Shown piece after piece: positions 36,030-48,390 of a DNA stretch of 64,000 nucleotides. This DNA is from Allantophomopsis cytisporea (lineage: Eukaryota > Ascomycota > Leotiomycetes > Phacidiales > Phacidiaceae). Where the stretch lies: positions 682,001-746,000 of the forward strand of contig CP103022.1 of the NCBI GenBank assembly GCA_024752435.1, written 5' to 3'. Positions within the stretch are counted from its first letter, which is position 1. Each line of letters starts with the position of its first letter. The translations under genes were made by a program, and so were the position numbers. Below the pieces are notes generated by a model. The model was not told where the DNA came from. It saw nothing but the letters and a program-made list of their open reading frames with translations, and ran no database searches.

Positions 36030-36864
36030 CATCACGGAGGCGTTACTCATCACACTTTCATTCTCACTCTCTCAATGCTACACTAGTGCGTGTGTGCATG
36101 CTCATCCATCAGTTGCCCCATCATCTTTCAGGATGATCATCTGTGCCGATCACATCCCAGTCAGTCCGTCATTGGACCAAAAGGAGAATATATGCATCCC
36201 ACAATGATGGTCCGAATGATGTTCTTGATTGATTTTTGGGGGAGGGGGGAAAGAAAAGGGAAGGGAAGGGAAGGGAAAAGAGTACGTGCGGGAGTGCAGA
36301 GCAGAGTACGTACCAGGTAGGTAGGTAGGTAGAGCTTTTGGAGCTGCTGCTATGCTATGGTAGATTGTCATGCGGTGAAACGACTGCAAAGTCTAAGATA
36401 TACGACTGTTTACATGCACCACCATACACAACATGACCTTGAGTGGTTCATGTTGATCGATGAGGGGGACCAGACAGAGAGGAGGAGGGGGGCGCTTTTT
36501 TTTTCCTGCTTCTACTTCTTCTTCTTCTTCCTTCTTTCTTCTCTTTCTTCACCAGTCAGGTTGCAGTGATGCTGCAATGATGCTCAAATGGGCCTTGAAC
36601 ATGCTTGAACATGTGGATGGAATGGGTGTGCTGTGGACTTGAAGGGGCAAGGCTTGTGCGGTGGACTGACGAAATAGGGGGGAATGGGAATGGGATTGGG
36701 ATTGATGGACGAACAAAGTCATCAGTTTCTTTTGCAGTGACAGTCGGTGAATCGTGCATGCATCAATCATGCCTTCGCTTGCTGACGCCGTGACATCTGG
36801 ATGTGAATAGACGAGCATGAGCATGTTCAGTGCCGATGGAAAATAGAGGGTAAAGAAAGACATT

Positions 36865-36926
36865 GAGAGAGAGAGAGAGAGATACGTACTAGAGGAAGAT
36901 GTAGAGGTAGAGGTAGAGGTAGAGTG
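36865..36926. repeat. (GA)n and (GTAGAG)n repeats
   Basis: GA run at 36865-36882 and a GTAGAG hexamer repeat at about 36900-36926, in a purine-rich stretch. Confidence 0.9.
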
Positions 36927-37403
36927 GTAGAGTGGTAGTGAGGGACAAAGAGATAGGGAGAGACAGTGAGAGACAGAGTAGAAAGAGGTGGATGAGGCTT
37001 GACATGGATAGTATGAGGGTCTCTGCACGCGAATGAATCTCGTTCCCTTCATGAACCCCATCCACCACTAGCTATCCGTTCGCTTTTTTGTCTCCGTTCA
37101 TTCATCCCCAGTTACGCTGCAAGGATTAAGAGAGACTGGGAGGGGAATGGAGCACGGGAGGGAGAATAAGTGACTTTCTTCTAGGGATTGAGGGGAGGGG
37201 AGGGGGGGGGTCATGTTCATAATGGTATGGTAGTGAATGGATGGATGGGGATTTTTTGTAGCTTGGTATGGGGGAGTGCAGCGAGTTCCAACGAGTTCAG
37301 TTCCAGTTCGGCGCGTCAGCGAGCATAGATAATCTCGTGAACGAATACCGAGCACCACTTTTTATTTTCGCAGTCGGAATGGGGTAGATAGACAACATAT
37401 GCA

Positions 37404-37424
37404 CATACATACATACATACATAC
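37404..37424. repeat. (CATA)5 microsatellite
   Basis: Five perfect CATA units plus one base. Confidence 0.9.
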
Positions 37425-37976
37425 CCGAACCTCTATCTACCTAGGATAGAGCAAAGGTAGCCTCATGCAAGCTGCAAGGCTCAAGAAGAATCTAAGCATG
37501 GGCTTGTAGATGGGTAGGTAGATGGGTAGATGGGTAGTTCGTAGATGGATGGACGATTGAAGGGGAGGGGTCATTGGGAGAAAGGCGTGAGAATGAGAGC
37601 ACCCAGATGGACTTGAACAGGGAATAGTGGGATGCCGTGTGAGCTATCTAGGATATCACCAGGATCATGACCAGGATAAGCAACAGGGCAGCTTTGAGGG
37701 CTCCATCTTTTCCTCTCTCTCTCTTTCTCTCTCTCTTTATGTCTTCTTCATGAGTTCATGAGGAGTCGAGGACTGGACCTCTGTCAGGGTTCTTTGGATT
37801 TCAAGGATCCTGAGTCACTTCTGGCTGGGCGACGCTCTGTGCCATCTCATTCATTCATTGATTGATTCATTCATTCATCATCATCATCATCAATGATTGT
37901 CTGCTCGGGTCTTGTCTAGTCACCGTCGACCATGATGCATATTGCTTGCATCTTTAAATTGAATTGAGGGGAGGAG

Positions 37977-37977
<1 letters not shown>

Positions 37978-38017
<40 letters not shown>
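37978..38017. repeat. (AGT)13 microsatellite
   Basis: Thirteen AGT units in uninterrupted series. Confidence 0.95.
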
Positions 38018-39778
38018 CGTACTAGATAATAGATATGAAGGATGAACAAGCTGTATGCTTCTATGAGGGAGTATGTGTGTGTGTGCGTGCGTACGCGCGT
38101 GCCACTATGTACTTCGTTATCCTGTTTTTCTTATTGCTATCGACATTACCTTACTACTTACTATCGCATCTCATATCTATTTCATTGCGCGAACCAAGGA
38201 CATCCTCACCTCATATCCAAGGACATCACATAACCCATTTCCACTGCGGATGTGTAGTAAGTAAGTAGTATGGATGGATTCTGATGCCGTAGAATATCTG
38301 AATATGGGTAGAGTGAGCGAACAATGATGATTAGTACTACTCTCTTACTCTACTTCTGCTCTACTATCTTTGGGCTAATGACCGCCTTCCCGTCCATTCT
38401 CTCATGGTCGTCGTCGACCGCCCTCCTCTCTTCGACCACTCGACATACTTTTCCGCTGCCATCGTTCTATTTACAGATGTTCAAGTTCAAGTTCATCAAC
38501 TGAACCCACCGTGCCCACCGAACCTCTTTCTTAGCCTGTTCCTTTCCGACTTGGGCTCATTTAGACGCCCCCCTAGCCCGCCCAGGTATTGCTCCATTAG
38601 TCAAAGCGGCGAGGTCCCTAGCAGACCAACCCGGCGCACGTACAAGGGACATTATTACCACGGCCGAGCTAGAAGCCATTACAGACCCACCGGCAAAGAG
38701 GGCCCTAATCGACCTTTCTGTCACCGCTCACTGACACCTTGCTCCAACGAAAAGGCATCGCGTCTGCGAAGATGAGCTTTACTTTTTCTTTTCTTCTTTG
38801 GCGTGATTTGGAGGGGCCCTGTTGTCCCCTTGGGTCCCTTGGGTCCCGTGGGTGGTTTTTTTCTTCTTCTCTTTTTGGTAGCGCTTCTTCTTTTATTATT
38901 TTTATTTGGTCATTTGAGGCGTCATTTGGAAAGGAAAGTAGCCAATTTATGGTCTAAATTGGCCTAAAATGAGGACAAGAGAGAGAAAGAAAGAGGGAAA
39001 ATGAGGGAGAAGAAAATCCAAGCGGGAAAAGAAGGAGAGATCGTAGAATATTGAGATGCAAAAGAATTGACAAAAGATGGGCAATTCATTGTGGTATGGG
39101 GAGAACGTGTACAGATACAAGGTACAAAAGTACATGGATGGTACTTACATGTAACGACGTATTGTGTACATACCGACAATGTATGTGTGTATGTCTGTAT
39201 GTATGTGTATGAATGAATGTACGGTATCTTTCACTCAACCAGATTTCCACTACATGCCGCGTTGCACAGCTCCGGCAAATATAATCCTCATGAAATAAAA
39301 CTCCGAGAGATCATTTTAATAATATACCACCCAGAAAAATACAATAAGAAGCACCATAAATGAGGACATTATCTTGCTTAATTATCTTTTAATTTGCTAA
39401 TACTGCGAGAATTACTATGAAGTTCCCCTCCCCCCCCCCAAAAAAAGTACTCCAAGTAGAGGGAGAGAGAATACCCGGTATAGCTGAAGGGAAAAGCTAT
39501 TCCCTTTTGCTCTCTCTCTTTCATCCTTTAATTACTATCATTACCTCCTCATACTAAAGTACCACTACTACTACATACAACCTGGCCTGGTCTGTTCGCT
39601 CTCCATTTTGTGGATGTGGAGTGGACTCTGTACACAGGAACTTATTCCTACTACCTTACGGATCACTCTGCCTTTCTCCCCGCTTGCTCTCCTCTTCTTG
39701 ACCAGAACAGACCAGACATGCATTGTTCGCGCGCCTTTCACTCCTCTCACTCCTCTCACTCCTCTCAGACGCTCTCAA

Positions 39779-39851
39779 TACTCTCACTCTCACTCTCACT
39801 CTCATCTCTCATCTCTCAAATGAAAAATACCCGTAGTAGTAGTAGTAGTAA

Positions 39852-39898
<47 letters not shown>
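39779..39898. repeat. (CTCACT)n then long (TAG)n microsatellite
   Basis: CT/CTCACT repeats to about 39810, then about 22 TAG units with one AAT interruption at 39833-39898. One plus-strand frame reads poly-Ser. Confidence 0.95.
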
Positions 39899-41312
39899 AG
39901 TGAACAACAGTAGTCTACGTCGTCTGTACTCCGGAGTACCTCGTTTACTACTTCGTACAGAAGTATTGCCGGTACTTACTGCGGACTCGACTCCCCAACT
40001 CGACTCCACCATACATGGGCTGTCCAACCAAAGCTTCCACACATCACGTCCCTCAATCCTCATTCAGAAGACAGAAGCTTTCTACTTCGAAAAGCCTTAC
40101 CTACTTCTACACCACCTTCCAACATCTGAGAGTCCTCAATCGACCTTTTCATTGCCTTCTCTGGCCTACATAACGCCCCAGAGGTCTCAGACTGTCAAAT
40201 CCCCTAATACACCAAACAAACCCCCCGCCGATACTCTCGTTCTCAATTCCCATACTGCTCTACCTCTTTTTTTTTTTGAAAACTATCAGCTACTTGTTCT
40301 GAAAGGGAAAAAGAAATAAAAGAACTGTCTGCATTTATACTCTTCTATATTAATTCCTCCGCCATTTCTTCTGCGACATTCACCTATCCGTCCTCTCTCT
40401 GTTGGTTACTTATTTTTTTTATTTATCATTATTTATTCCCGAGGCGCGCGCGACTGATTCGTATACATACATGCTACATAATCCTCTCTACACTATACAG
40501 CTTACGACCCAAGAAAGCTCCCCGCTACATAATTACCCTGTCATCCCTTGGAATTCTTCTTTCGAAACTCCTTCAACTCCACGCATATAGGATTTCTCGA
40601 TTACAAAAAGCAAAAGGAAACGTTGTCGCCTAGAAACCAAGAAAGCCTTGCTGGACGTCGCCTCATCGAAGTGGTTGCCTACATATACTACACACGCATA
40701 TCGACCCGTCGAATCAGATTGTAGCAAAGAACATTCATATCGGCTCTGGATACCACGAAAGAAAAAAAAAGTCCAGAGATATCAAACATAATTGTCCAGG
40801 CAAATCACCACGGAACCAGAAAAAAAAAACAAGACGACAAAAGGGAATACAAGTTCACCCCTCTCATCTTCGCGAAGATCATCCCTACCTTACCTTACTC
40901 ATAGTAAGCTCTCCCACCAAGATAACAACAACCAAGAATCTATCGATATTCGAATACCGGGAATAACGCAAGAAAAAAGAACAAAAAGGAAAGGGACGCG
41001 ACTACGCGATTTGGAAAGCAAGAAAGTTGCCATCTTGATTTATTTCTTGACTTCGACGGCGTCAAAACAATATCTCAGATCCGGATTGGCCGCCTGCTCG
41101 TGACTGCACAGCAGGAAAAGAAAAATAATACGAGGCCCCCAGTTGTCTATTTGCCATATCATTCCGGCTGTCTGATTCGAGGTAACATTTGGGTGTAGTG
41201 GTTCTGCGCTCTGCTTCGGCGCTATCGCTCACATATTCCCCCCACACCATCTTGGTTGGATCCCTTGCAGCAAAATATAGTCATCTGTGTTCTGTGCCTA
41301 TAGTCAATCCTG

Positions 41313-41475
41313 GTAAGCCCATCCCCAATCCATAAGTCTATTAGGATCTACTACGTCTACAAGACTCTCATGTTCGTCACCAGCTGTGAGAACATGACAG
41401 CCTATCGTATCCTTTCCAGCCTTTTTTGCATTTCAATGTCTTAAACACTTTGTCCACTGACTTTGCTGCGAACAG
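41313..41475 (+). other. Putative 5'-UTR intron 1 of the medA-like gene
   Basis: Donor gtaagc at 41313, branch-like ACTGACT near 41456 and acceptor aacag ending at 41475 (163 nt). No coding frame constrains it. Confidence 0.4.
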
Positions 41476-41571
41476 GTTCGCGCGGATATAGGGTGGCTGC
41501 ATAATCTCGATCGCTTCAAGCTCTCGGATTCAAGTCAACATCAAAAGCTTCAAATTGACTTCTTTGTCTAC

Positions 41572-41684
41572 GTAAGTACCTATCCACAATTCTGACGCAA
41601 CTATGAGACGAACGACCTGCGCTGCGTCCAAGTAAAAAGTCCCCGAGCTGATATTTTTATGATAGATTTTCCTCATTCCTTCAG
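41572..41684 (+). other. Putative 5'-UTR intron 2 of the medA-like gene
   Basis: Perfect donor gtaagt at 41572 and pyrimidine-rich acceptor cattccttcag ending at 41684 (113 nt). No coding frame constrains it. Confidence 0.45.
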
Positions 41685-42327
41685 ACAGTGAAGTCTGGAG
41701 TACTTCCCCTTCCCGAGACAGACTCGGTTTAAGCTAGTAGACGGCAGCTTGTCCCCTCTCCAGTAACCTACCGAAGAGCAAAGACACCAGTTTAGCTGCT
41801 TTATATGCTCTGCTTTCCTGGATCCACTCTCCTCTAGCCTACTTTGAGATCAACTTAAAGTGCGATTGTCATAAGACTGTCTCGTCTGCCCGTCGAAAAT
41901 CAACATACTGTCTTTCTCATACCAAACATTTTCAACTTCGAGGTAGATTACATCCACTTCGTCCTCGAACCCTTCGGTCGGAACAACCTCAGACCTGTAT
42001 GCATTTGTTGCACTGCGAGATCCTAACCGATATCATCACCAGATAGTCTAGAATCTTCACTGTACTTGTCGGTGCTCACTATCACATCGCACGACTCGTC
42101 GTCGTATCACAGTCGTTCCCCCTCCCCACAAAGATCATTCTTGATCACTTTCTTCAACCGCCAAACTGGCATACTCAGCAGAATACAGACAGTTCCCACA
42201 GGATCAACACTTACCAGTCATTCTTGACGAAAGCTACGACTCTCCAGAGACCGCTGTACTCCGTTACGAAGGAGGTTACGAAGGGGGCCTCTTGGCCAGG
42301 GCAGATTCGCCAGTAGGGCTTGCCTCA

Positions 42328-44541
42328 ATGGCTGCCTACGGAAAAACCCAACCGCCGCAGATGCATGGTCAGTATTTCTCATCTTCCAGGGTTTTCAAGC
42401 GTGACTTGTAGCCTTGTACCACTTGATCTTGTACACGTGAGCCTTATCTGAACCCCGTTCACTAACAGAATCCACAGGCTTCGAAGCCAGCAGACCTTTC
42501 CCAGAAAGCACATTTACCTATACTGCACCATCATTCGTTCCTCAAAACGGTCTTCCGCCCACAAGTAGTCCCTACCAGAACGCTGGACAGATGACACATA
42601 TGGCCTATGGTTCAAATCAGACTCGCTCTACTTATGATGATCAGTCCGGGCCATATCTAAACGTCGGATCAACACCAGTTCCACAAGTAACTTCATACTC
42701 ACCAAATAAAGGCCCAAAAGACCAGAAGATACATGTGTATATCTCATCTCTATATGAATTGGTAACGGCAAACGTACCAATCTTCTCCCTCATGTTTGGA
42801 TCTAGAAAGTGCGAGGCTACACTCACCAAGCTCAACCAACAAGGCGGTGTTTGTCAGTACATTATTTCGGCTGATGCTCCTATGTTTTCAACAACAGGAT
42901 GGTCTGCACCACAGGTGCCAATGTCGATGCTGATGGAAAGCGGCGAAGGAGAGCTTATGGGAAAGGTGGATGTTGGAACCTACACTTACCTTGATTCTGG
43001 CATGACAACGCCAAACGGGTTAGATATGCCACGTAAGAGAAAGATCTCCACGGATTCGACAGAGTTGATGAAGAGTCCAGCAAAACGATCGAACAACCAG
43101 TTGAGACCTAAGGACGAGTATGGCAACTTCCAGTACACCCCAACTGAAGGAGCCCCATACTCCCCATATCTTCAACCCGGTACTTCATATGGCTTGATGG
43201 GACAATATGGTCGCTCGCCGGCGGGTTACCAATCCCAAGCCTCCCCACGACAGGTTCCATACCAATATTCGAGCTCGGCGACAGCTTCTCCACCAACAAT
43301 TAAGGCATCATCACCACATGTGTCAAATTGGAGCCCAGCATACTCTACAATGAGCTCTCACATCAGAAGTCCAGGATTAGCCCACAGCGGAAGACCTTCT
43401 CATTCTCAATTACCATCTCCATCAGCAGCGAACCCACCTCTCATCCGAACATCAACCCTTCAGCAAACGCCAAGCCCAGCCATTACACCAAGTGGACATG
43501 GTGGTCAAAGCTTTAACCCCTATGCGTTGTACCCACACAAGGCCGTTCTAAAAATCCAAGGAGACCTGGATCGTATGGCAGAGGATTGGTCTATGGAAGA
43601 ATGGGATGCCAAGAGAAGAATCGTGCATTTCAAGCGATCTCAGTCTGGTAGCACAATCACTACAACATTCGCCCCTGTCGCAGTGGACGAGAGGCCGCAC
43701 AACAGTGTGTGCATCAGTTGCATCTGGTGGGAAGAAAAGAAGGAGTGCTTTGTGACCAGTGTGGACACCATCTATCTCCTCGAACAGCTTGTCGCTGCTC
43801 GCTTCACAGTTGAGGAGAAGAATCGTATCCGTCGCAACTTGGAAGGATTCAGACCACTTACGGTCTCCAAGGCCAAACCTGATAGCGAAGAGTTCTTCAA
43901 GGTCATCATGGCCTTCCCGAACCCAAAGCCTCGTAATATTGAGAAAGATGTCAAGGTTTTCCCTTGGAAGATCTTATCGATGGCTTTGAAGAAGATCATT
44001 GGCAAATACGTAAGTTACTCTTGATTCCCTTCCCAGGAGACTGAACTGACAAACATGGTAGTCTGCGAGTCCCTCATCGACTCTCCCACCCACCTTGCTT
44101 ACACCCGTAAGCTCCACCGGATATGCGGACTGTTCATCTGGCGGTTATCATACTGGTGGTGAGCACGGTGCCATCTCGCCGAGGTCGTTATCGGACTCAA
44201 CATCTTCCAACCATAACTACAGCGCTTCAAATCTCTCACCCAACAACCACCTCAAGCAGCTCCCACAAGGGGTGCCTTCTGATCTCCGAGTATCAGTTCC
44301 GTCTTACGGAGCACCAATGGGTGATAATTCATCGCACTGGTCAGCACAGCCACATCATATGCCACAGTCACAGAGTTCCTATCCTGGAAATCGCAACTCG
44401 TGGGACAATATGTCTCAGTCATATCTCGATTCGCACTCATCTAGTGCGGCGCCCGGTACTTCGCAGCAGTACTACCCTCGTGCCGTACCGGAAAGTTCCC
44501 GCGCGATACTGCACCACGGTCAGCAGATCGCACGACCTTAA
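42328..44541 (+). CDS. medA: Medusa (MedA)-like developmental regulator, DUF7082-type protein
   Basis: Probable nuclear regulator of asexual development. MedA homologues in Aspergillus, Fusarium (Ren1) and Magnaporthe (Acr1) control conidiophore patterning. Exons 42328-42367, 42478-44009 and 44062-44541 give 683 aa. An IPT/Ig-like segment spans about residues 85-175 (YSPNKGPKDQKIHVYISS, FSLMFGSRKCEATLT). A basic NLS-like PRKRK lies near 198, and a disordered Ser/Pro/Gln-rich stretch follows. The highly conserved block spans about 360-524 (NPYALYPHKAVLKI, ICISCIWWEEKKECFVTS, EKNRIRRNLEGFRPLTVSKA, FPWKILSMALKKIIGKY). The C-terminus is again Ser/Gln-rich. Assignment to MedA rests on recalled similarity of the C-terminal block, not a search. 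Tandem in-frame acceptors occur at intron 1. Confidence 0.75.
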
Positions 44542-47500
44542 ATGCATGTGGGTGACAAATGAGGGATGGAGATAACACGAGTCTCGGTCCTGCTGCGTGG
44601 GCAGCTGGGGAAGAGGGAGGAATTCAGGTGTGGGTCGTGCGTGGGGTTGGAATCTTTTTTTGGCTTATGTGGTGTGTTCACTACTCTGGCGCACTGCTTG
44701 GACATTTCCCATCACTTGTTGATTGGGGGAAAGAGCAGATGAGAATGAGAGGATGAGAGGATGACGAAACATCGAAAAGATGCAAGAGTCATGATGATAA
44801 TAGCGTGGGGTCACAGCGATGCTTCAAGAAATCGAGGTGTGTAGTGGTGGTGTCGAATCACGAAGTGGTGGGTCATGCGATGCACTCGGACGGGACACCC
44901 GCATTACCGAGCACATCTGACGTCCAGCCAATGAGATGGCACAGGAGGCATCTATTCAAGCATCGACCCCTGCGCAAGCACTCCAAGCACTGTTGTGCCA
45001 CCACAAACCGGCACTTCATGATAGGGATCGATATCCCTTGATCGTATTTCAACCGGCGGACCAGATCACCAGAGCGTATGATATGGGGGTAACACGATTA
45101 CGAAGTATCCATACGCATATCACATCGTACTGATCATCGTACATTTCACATCATCCATCGGCGACCGCACATACACTAGCATACCGCATACGCACACGCA
45201 CACGCACCGTACAAGCACATGCACATCATCAGCCCTGTCTGTATTTGTCTGCCTGTTCGCAAGTGCTTGCCTTCTCAGTCGCGCTTCATCTTCGACAAGG
45301 GACCCTTTCATGCTAGGCACCCTTGCTTTCTCATTGCACGTGCTCCTCCATCTTCACCCTCCGCCGCTTCACACACACACTCACAAACATACTTTCCACA
45401 CCCGTACACACACACTTGCACCTGTGCTCATATTTACAAGAATTGACAATCAATCAATCACCCGCACATTCATCACATAATAAACGCTCAAGAAACAATC
45501 TACCAACCATCATCATAACCATGCAATTACTATTCATGGGTGCGTATCGGAAGGAGATACCATCACGTCTCCATCCGTAGTACTCATCTCGGCGAAACAC
45601 TTTTTAAACTTTGTTTCTATACACACATCTTGACACTCATACCTCGCACTCGAGCTTCCTTGGGTAGTATTCTCATCACCACCACCATCATCACACAGTG
45701 GAACTCAAAGGCTATACACAATGTTGTGTGATCTCTATCTTCACGGCGCACTAGAATGCCATCGATGGCACCATATCCATCCGGCTTTTCTGTCTTTTTT
45801 CCTTGCAGCACAGCATTATCTGGAATTGAATTGATTTATGCATTTTCACCCGGGGCGCGAACTGCTTTCTTGAGCGTTTTACTTCATTGTTGTCTTGGTT
45901 GATACACCTTTTGCTGCAAGCGATCTCTTTCTGCTGCTTTTCCCGAAATGCAACTCGGCCACACTTATTCCCCCCCAATCCGTCTGCTTGACCCTTGTTA
46001 CTCGCCATTTTCTATCTCTTTTGTATTCTGCTCTCTCCCCCTTGTTGCTTTTCTCTTTGTTTCTCTTTTGCGTTGGTTTTGTGTTTGTTGTTTTGTGTAC
46101 CATCAAGCGAACGGGCAATTCATTTACATCGGAGTTCTTCTCTTCCTTTAGACCTCTCTTAGTTATTTCATCGGGACCTAAGGGCACTTTGGGATTGTTG
46201 ATTTCGGAGTTTACTCATATACATGGGCTTTCTTGTCTCGGGTACGGTGGCGTGGAGGGTTTTCTGACTGAACTATTGCTTTTGGGGAAGGGGTTTCTCA
46301 TATCATTATTCTGGGGGTTCATCAATCATCATCAATCATCATTTCTCCATCTCTCCTTTTTCTTACAATCATCAACTGGCTGCATTGCGATGGGGACTTT
46401 CTTGCTTTTCTCTCTCTTTGGGGATTACACAATCGGTGGGGGAAGATTGGGGTTTGTTCGTCGCTGATACCATTTTTTGTTCACAAAGGGGGGACTTGCT
46501 CTTTGCTTTCTTCCCTTTTTCTCTGCAGCATTAGCATGGTTTCACTTGATATTTATCTGCGCACAACTATACTACCTTTAATTAATATTTAATACACTCC
46601 GAGATGGAGACTCACATATCTATCCCTCAACCGCTTCTGTGACTGAATACCATGTATTCAAACTACGTGTAACGATCCCGTGTCCTCTCCACAACCCAAA
46701 CCCTTCCTCCCGAACTCCCTTGTTCTGTGCGCCTTGTACAATAGATGTCCCACCACACCGCATCCAAATGTCACTTACCCTCACCGAGAAATCCTCCGAT
46801 CCGTCGGACAAGATAACGCAGAGTATGTCTCCGACAAAAGCACGAGAGCCCGGTTCTCTGACCGCCGCCTCTCACGTCCGTGCTCCTAATCCATGATCTC
46901 CCTTCGTGTTTCCTGATCCTGCAGCCGCTTCACCAGACAGTGCTACACAGCTGTCACGATATCGCACAGGATGTCCTCTGCACCCACCATCGCTCAGAAG
47001 TAGACGCTAGCACAGATCAGATCCAGATGGACGCACAACTACGTACGGGTTAGGGTATACATGAAATCCAGATCCAGACATCCGTGCATGATCTCATCGT
47101 TAAGCGCACAGCATCGTCCGGGCCATGGTCTGCGTGTGGGGAGCTCCGACCCGGTCATTTGATTTCTGGGATGGCGCTTCCTACGCTTGTTTCATAGGCA
47201 TCTTAGGTTGCGATGTTTGCTGCTGGGTCAGCTGTGGCGGCTTCAGGTCGGGATGCTTCGGGGATGGAAATGGGAATCGTGGATGTGGGGATGTCCTGCG
47301 AGGTGACGGAGGCTGGGGATTTGGGAGAGGCTTGGGGAGGTATCTTGAGGTATCTTCGATGTACCTTTGTGTACTGTGTACATTTACAGATGGGGGGGGG
47401 GTTACTTACGATTGCCTCTTATTTGGTTGACCAGTCATACACTCTTTTGTTGCAAAAATCTGGAAAAGAGATTGATGATGATGTCGAAGCACCTGATAGA

Positions 47501-48390
47501 AACTGGTGACAGGCTGCCATGTTGAATGCTGATTCGACTTCGAAGAAATTGAAAGTCTTCTGTAAGTTGGATCGCCAGTTGCAGGTTGGTTCTTAGATTG
47601 ATTAATCAGAACTCTGAGCAAAACAGGGAGGGTGGGAAAGGGGAGCTTCTTTCTAAGTGAGACTGGTAATAATTCTGGAGTTGAAGAATCTGGTCTTGTT
47701 TCTTGAATATGAGCTTTATTGACTTATGAGAGGATGTGAATGTGGCTTTCACTTATTAGACCAGGTCAAGAGTTAACTGCTTTTGTTATATATCAATATA
47801 ATAGTAATTTGAAGTCGTGAATTATCAAGTGATATATATGTGATTAAAACCCTAAGACCTGGAATAACGGTAAATATATATAAATGGCTGATCGCAGACC
47901 TCGATATTGTGCATGAATACCACATGATAGAAATGAACGTTTTGTTGTTGGGGCTTTCTAGAAGTGATAGAATATCCCCAAGTCACACTGTTGAGGGCAA
48001 AGACAATGGCGAAGAGGGTGATGGTGATGGTGAGCTTGATGACGGCAAGACATCTAAATATCGACAACAAGTGGCTTCGTAGAATCACTTGCTGGTTTAG
48101 AGACGCACTGGATTTGGACCGAAAGAGTTCGAAAGATGAGTGTATGAAGGATTAGCTAGTACTGGCGTTTATAGATCCCCAAAATATGACCTCTGATAAA
48201 GCCGAATATCTTAAACTACTTTTGAAATTAATTGTATTTGCATACCATCATCACAATAGAGAACAGTAATTCCCTTGGTGCATACCGAATTCTAGTACAA
48301 ACGCCCAATTCTAAATTCCGTGTCCCATCCCAAATTCCATTTCCATTTTCATCGCTCATTCCTCATTCCACATTCCCTATGCTTCACTCA
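44542..48390. other. Intergenic, 3' region of medA-like gene, no gene seen
   Basis: About 3.8 kb with CA/CACACG repeats (45190-45205, 45370-45420) and a strongly pyrimidine-rich plus strand at 45.9-46.4 kb. ORFs here (for example 45895-46467) are Leu/Phe/Ser-rich translations of CT tracts. It lies between convergent genes, so it can hold long 3' UTRs. No coding or RNA gene is supported. Confidence 0.4.

Larger units (their letters stand above)
30000..39600. other. Gene-free, microsatellite-dense zone
   Basis: About 9.6 kb with no protein I can recognise on either strand. Reported-length ORFs here are low-complexity (Ser/Leu, His/Tyr, Lys/Glu runs) produced by simple repeats. The plus strand is mostly purine-rich from about 32.7 to 37.3 kb, with islands of CT tracts, and becomes mostly pyrimidine-rich after about 38.3 kb. 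A palindromic cluster of TGATCA lies at about 31225-31250. The zone could be regulatory DNA and leader of the downstream medA-like gene, a non-coding transcript, or simply expanded repeats. Confidence 0.5.
39600..42327 (+). promoter_or_regulatory. Probable long 5' leader and promoter of the medA-like gene
   Basis: Pyrimidine-rich plus-strand sequence directly upstream of the medA-like start. Two intron-like elements with consensus donors and acceptors are present (41313-41475 and 41572-41684). After the second, two short upstream ORFs remain before the main ATG: 41805-41837 (10 codons) and 41999-42046 (15 codons). A 103-codon upstream ORF (40792-41103) has no recognised family. The transcription start cannot be placed from sequence. 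Confidence 0.45.

Noticed and set aside
36549..37061. 170-codon minus-strand ORF rich in Ser and Leu
   Set aside because: Translation of GA and GTAGAG simple repeats, with no complex sequence typical of a protein.
30041..39898. CRISPR array or other spacer-type repeat array
   Set aside because: Repeats are directly abutting simple units without unique spacers, and the genome is eukaryotic.
39610..39903. 97-codon ORF ending in poly-Ser
   Set aside because: The poly-Ser is the (TAG)n microsatellite read in frame. The remainder is pyrimidine-rich leader-like DNA.
45895..46467. 190-codon plus-strand ORF with hydrophobic composition
   Set aside because: Phe/Leu/Ser/Val bias follows from T- and CT-rich DNA downstream of the medA-like gene. 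No membrane-protein family pattern or splice context supports it.
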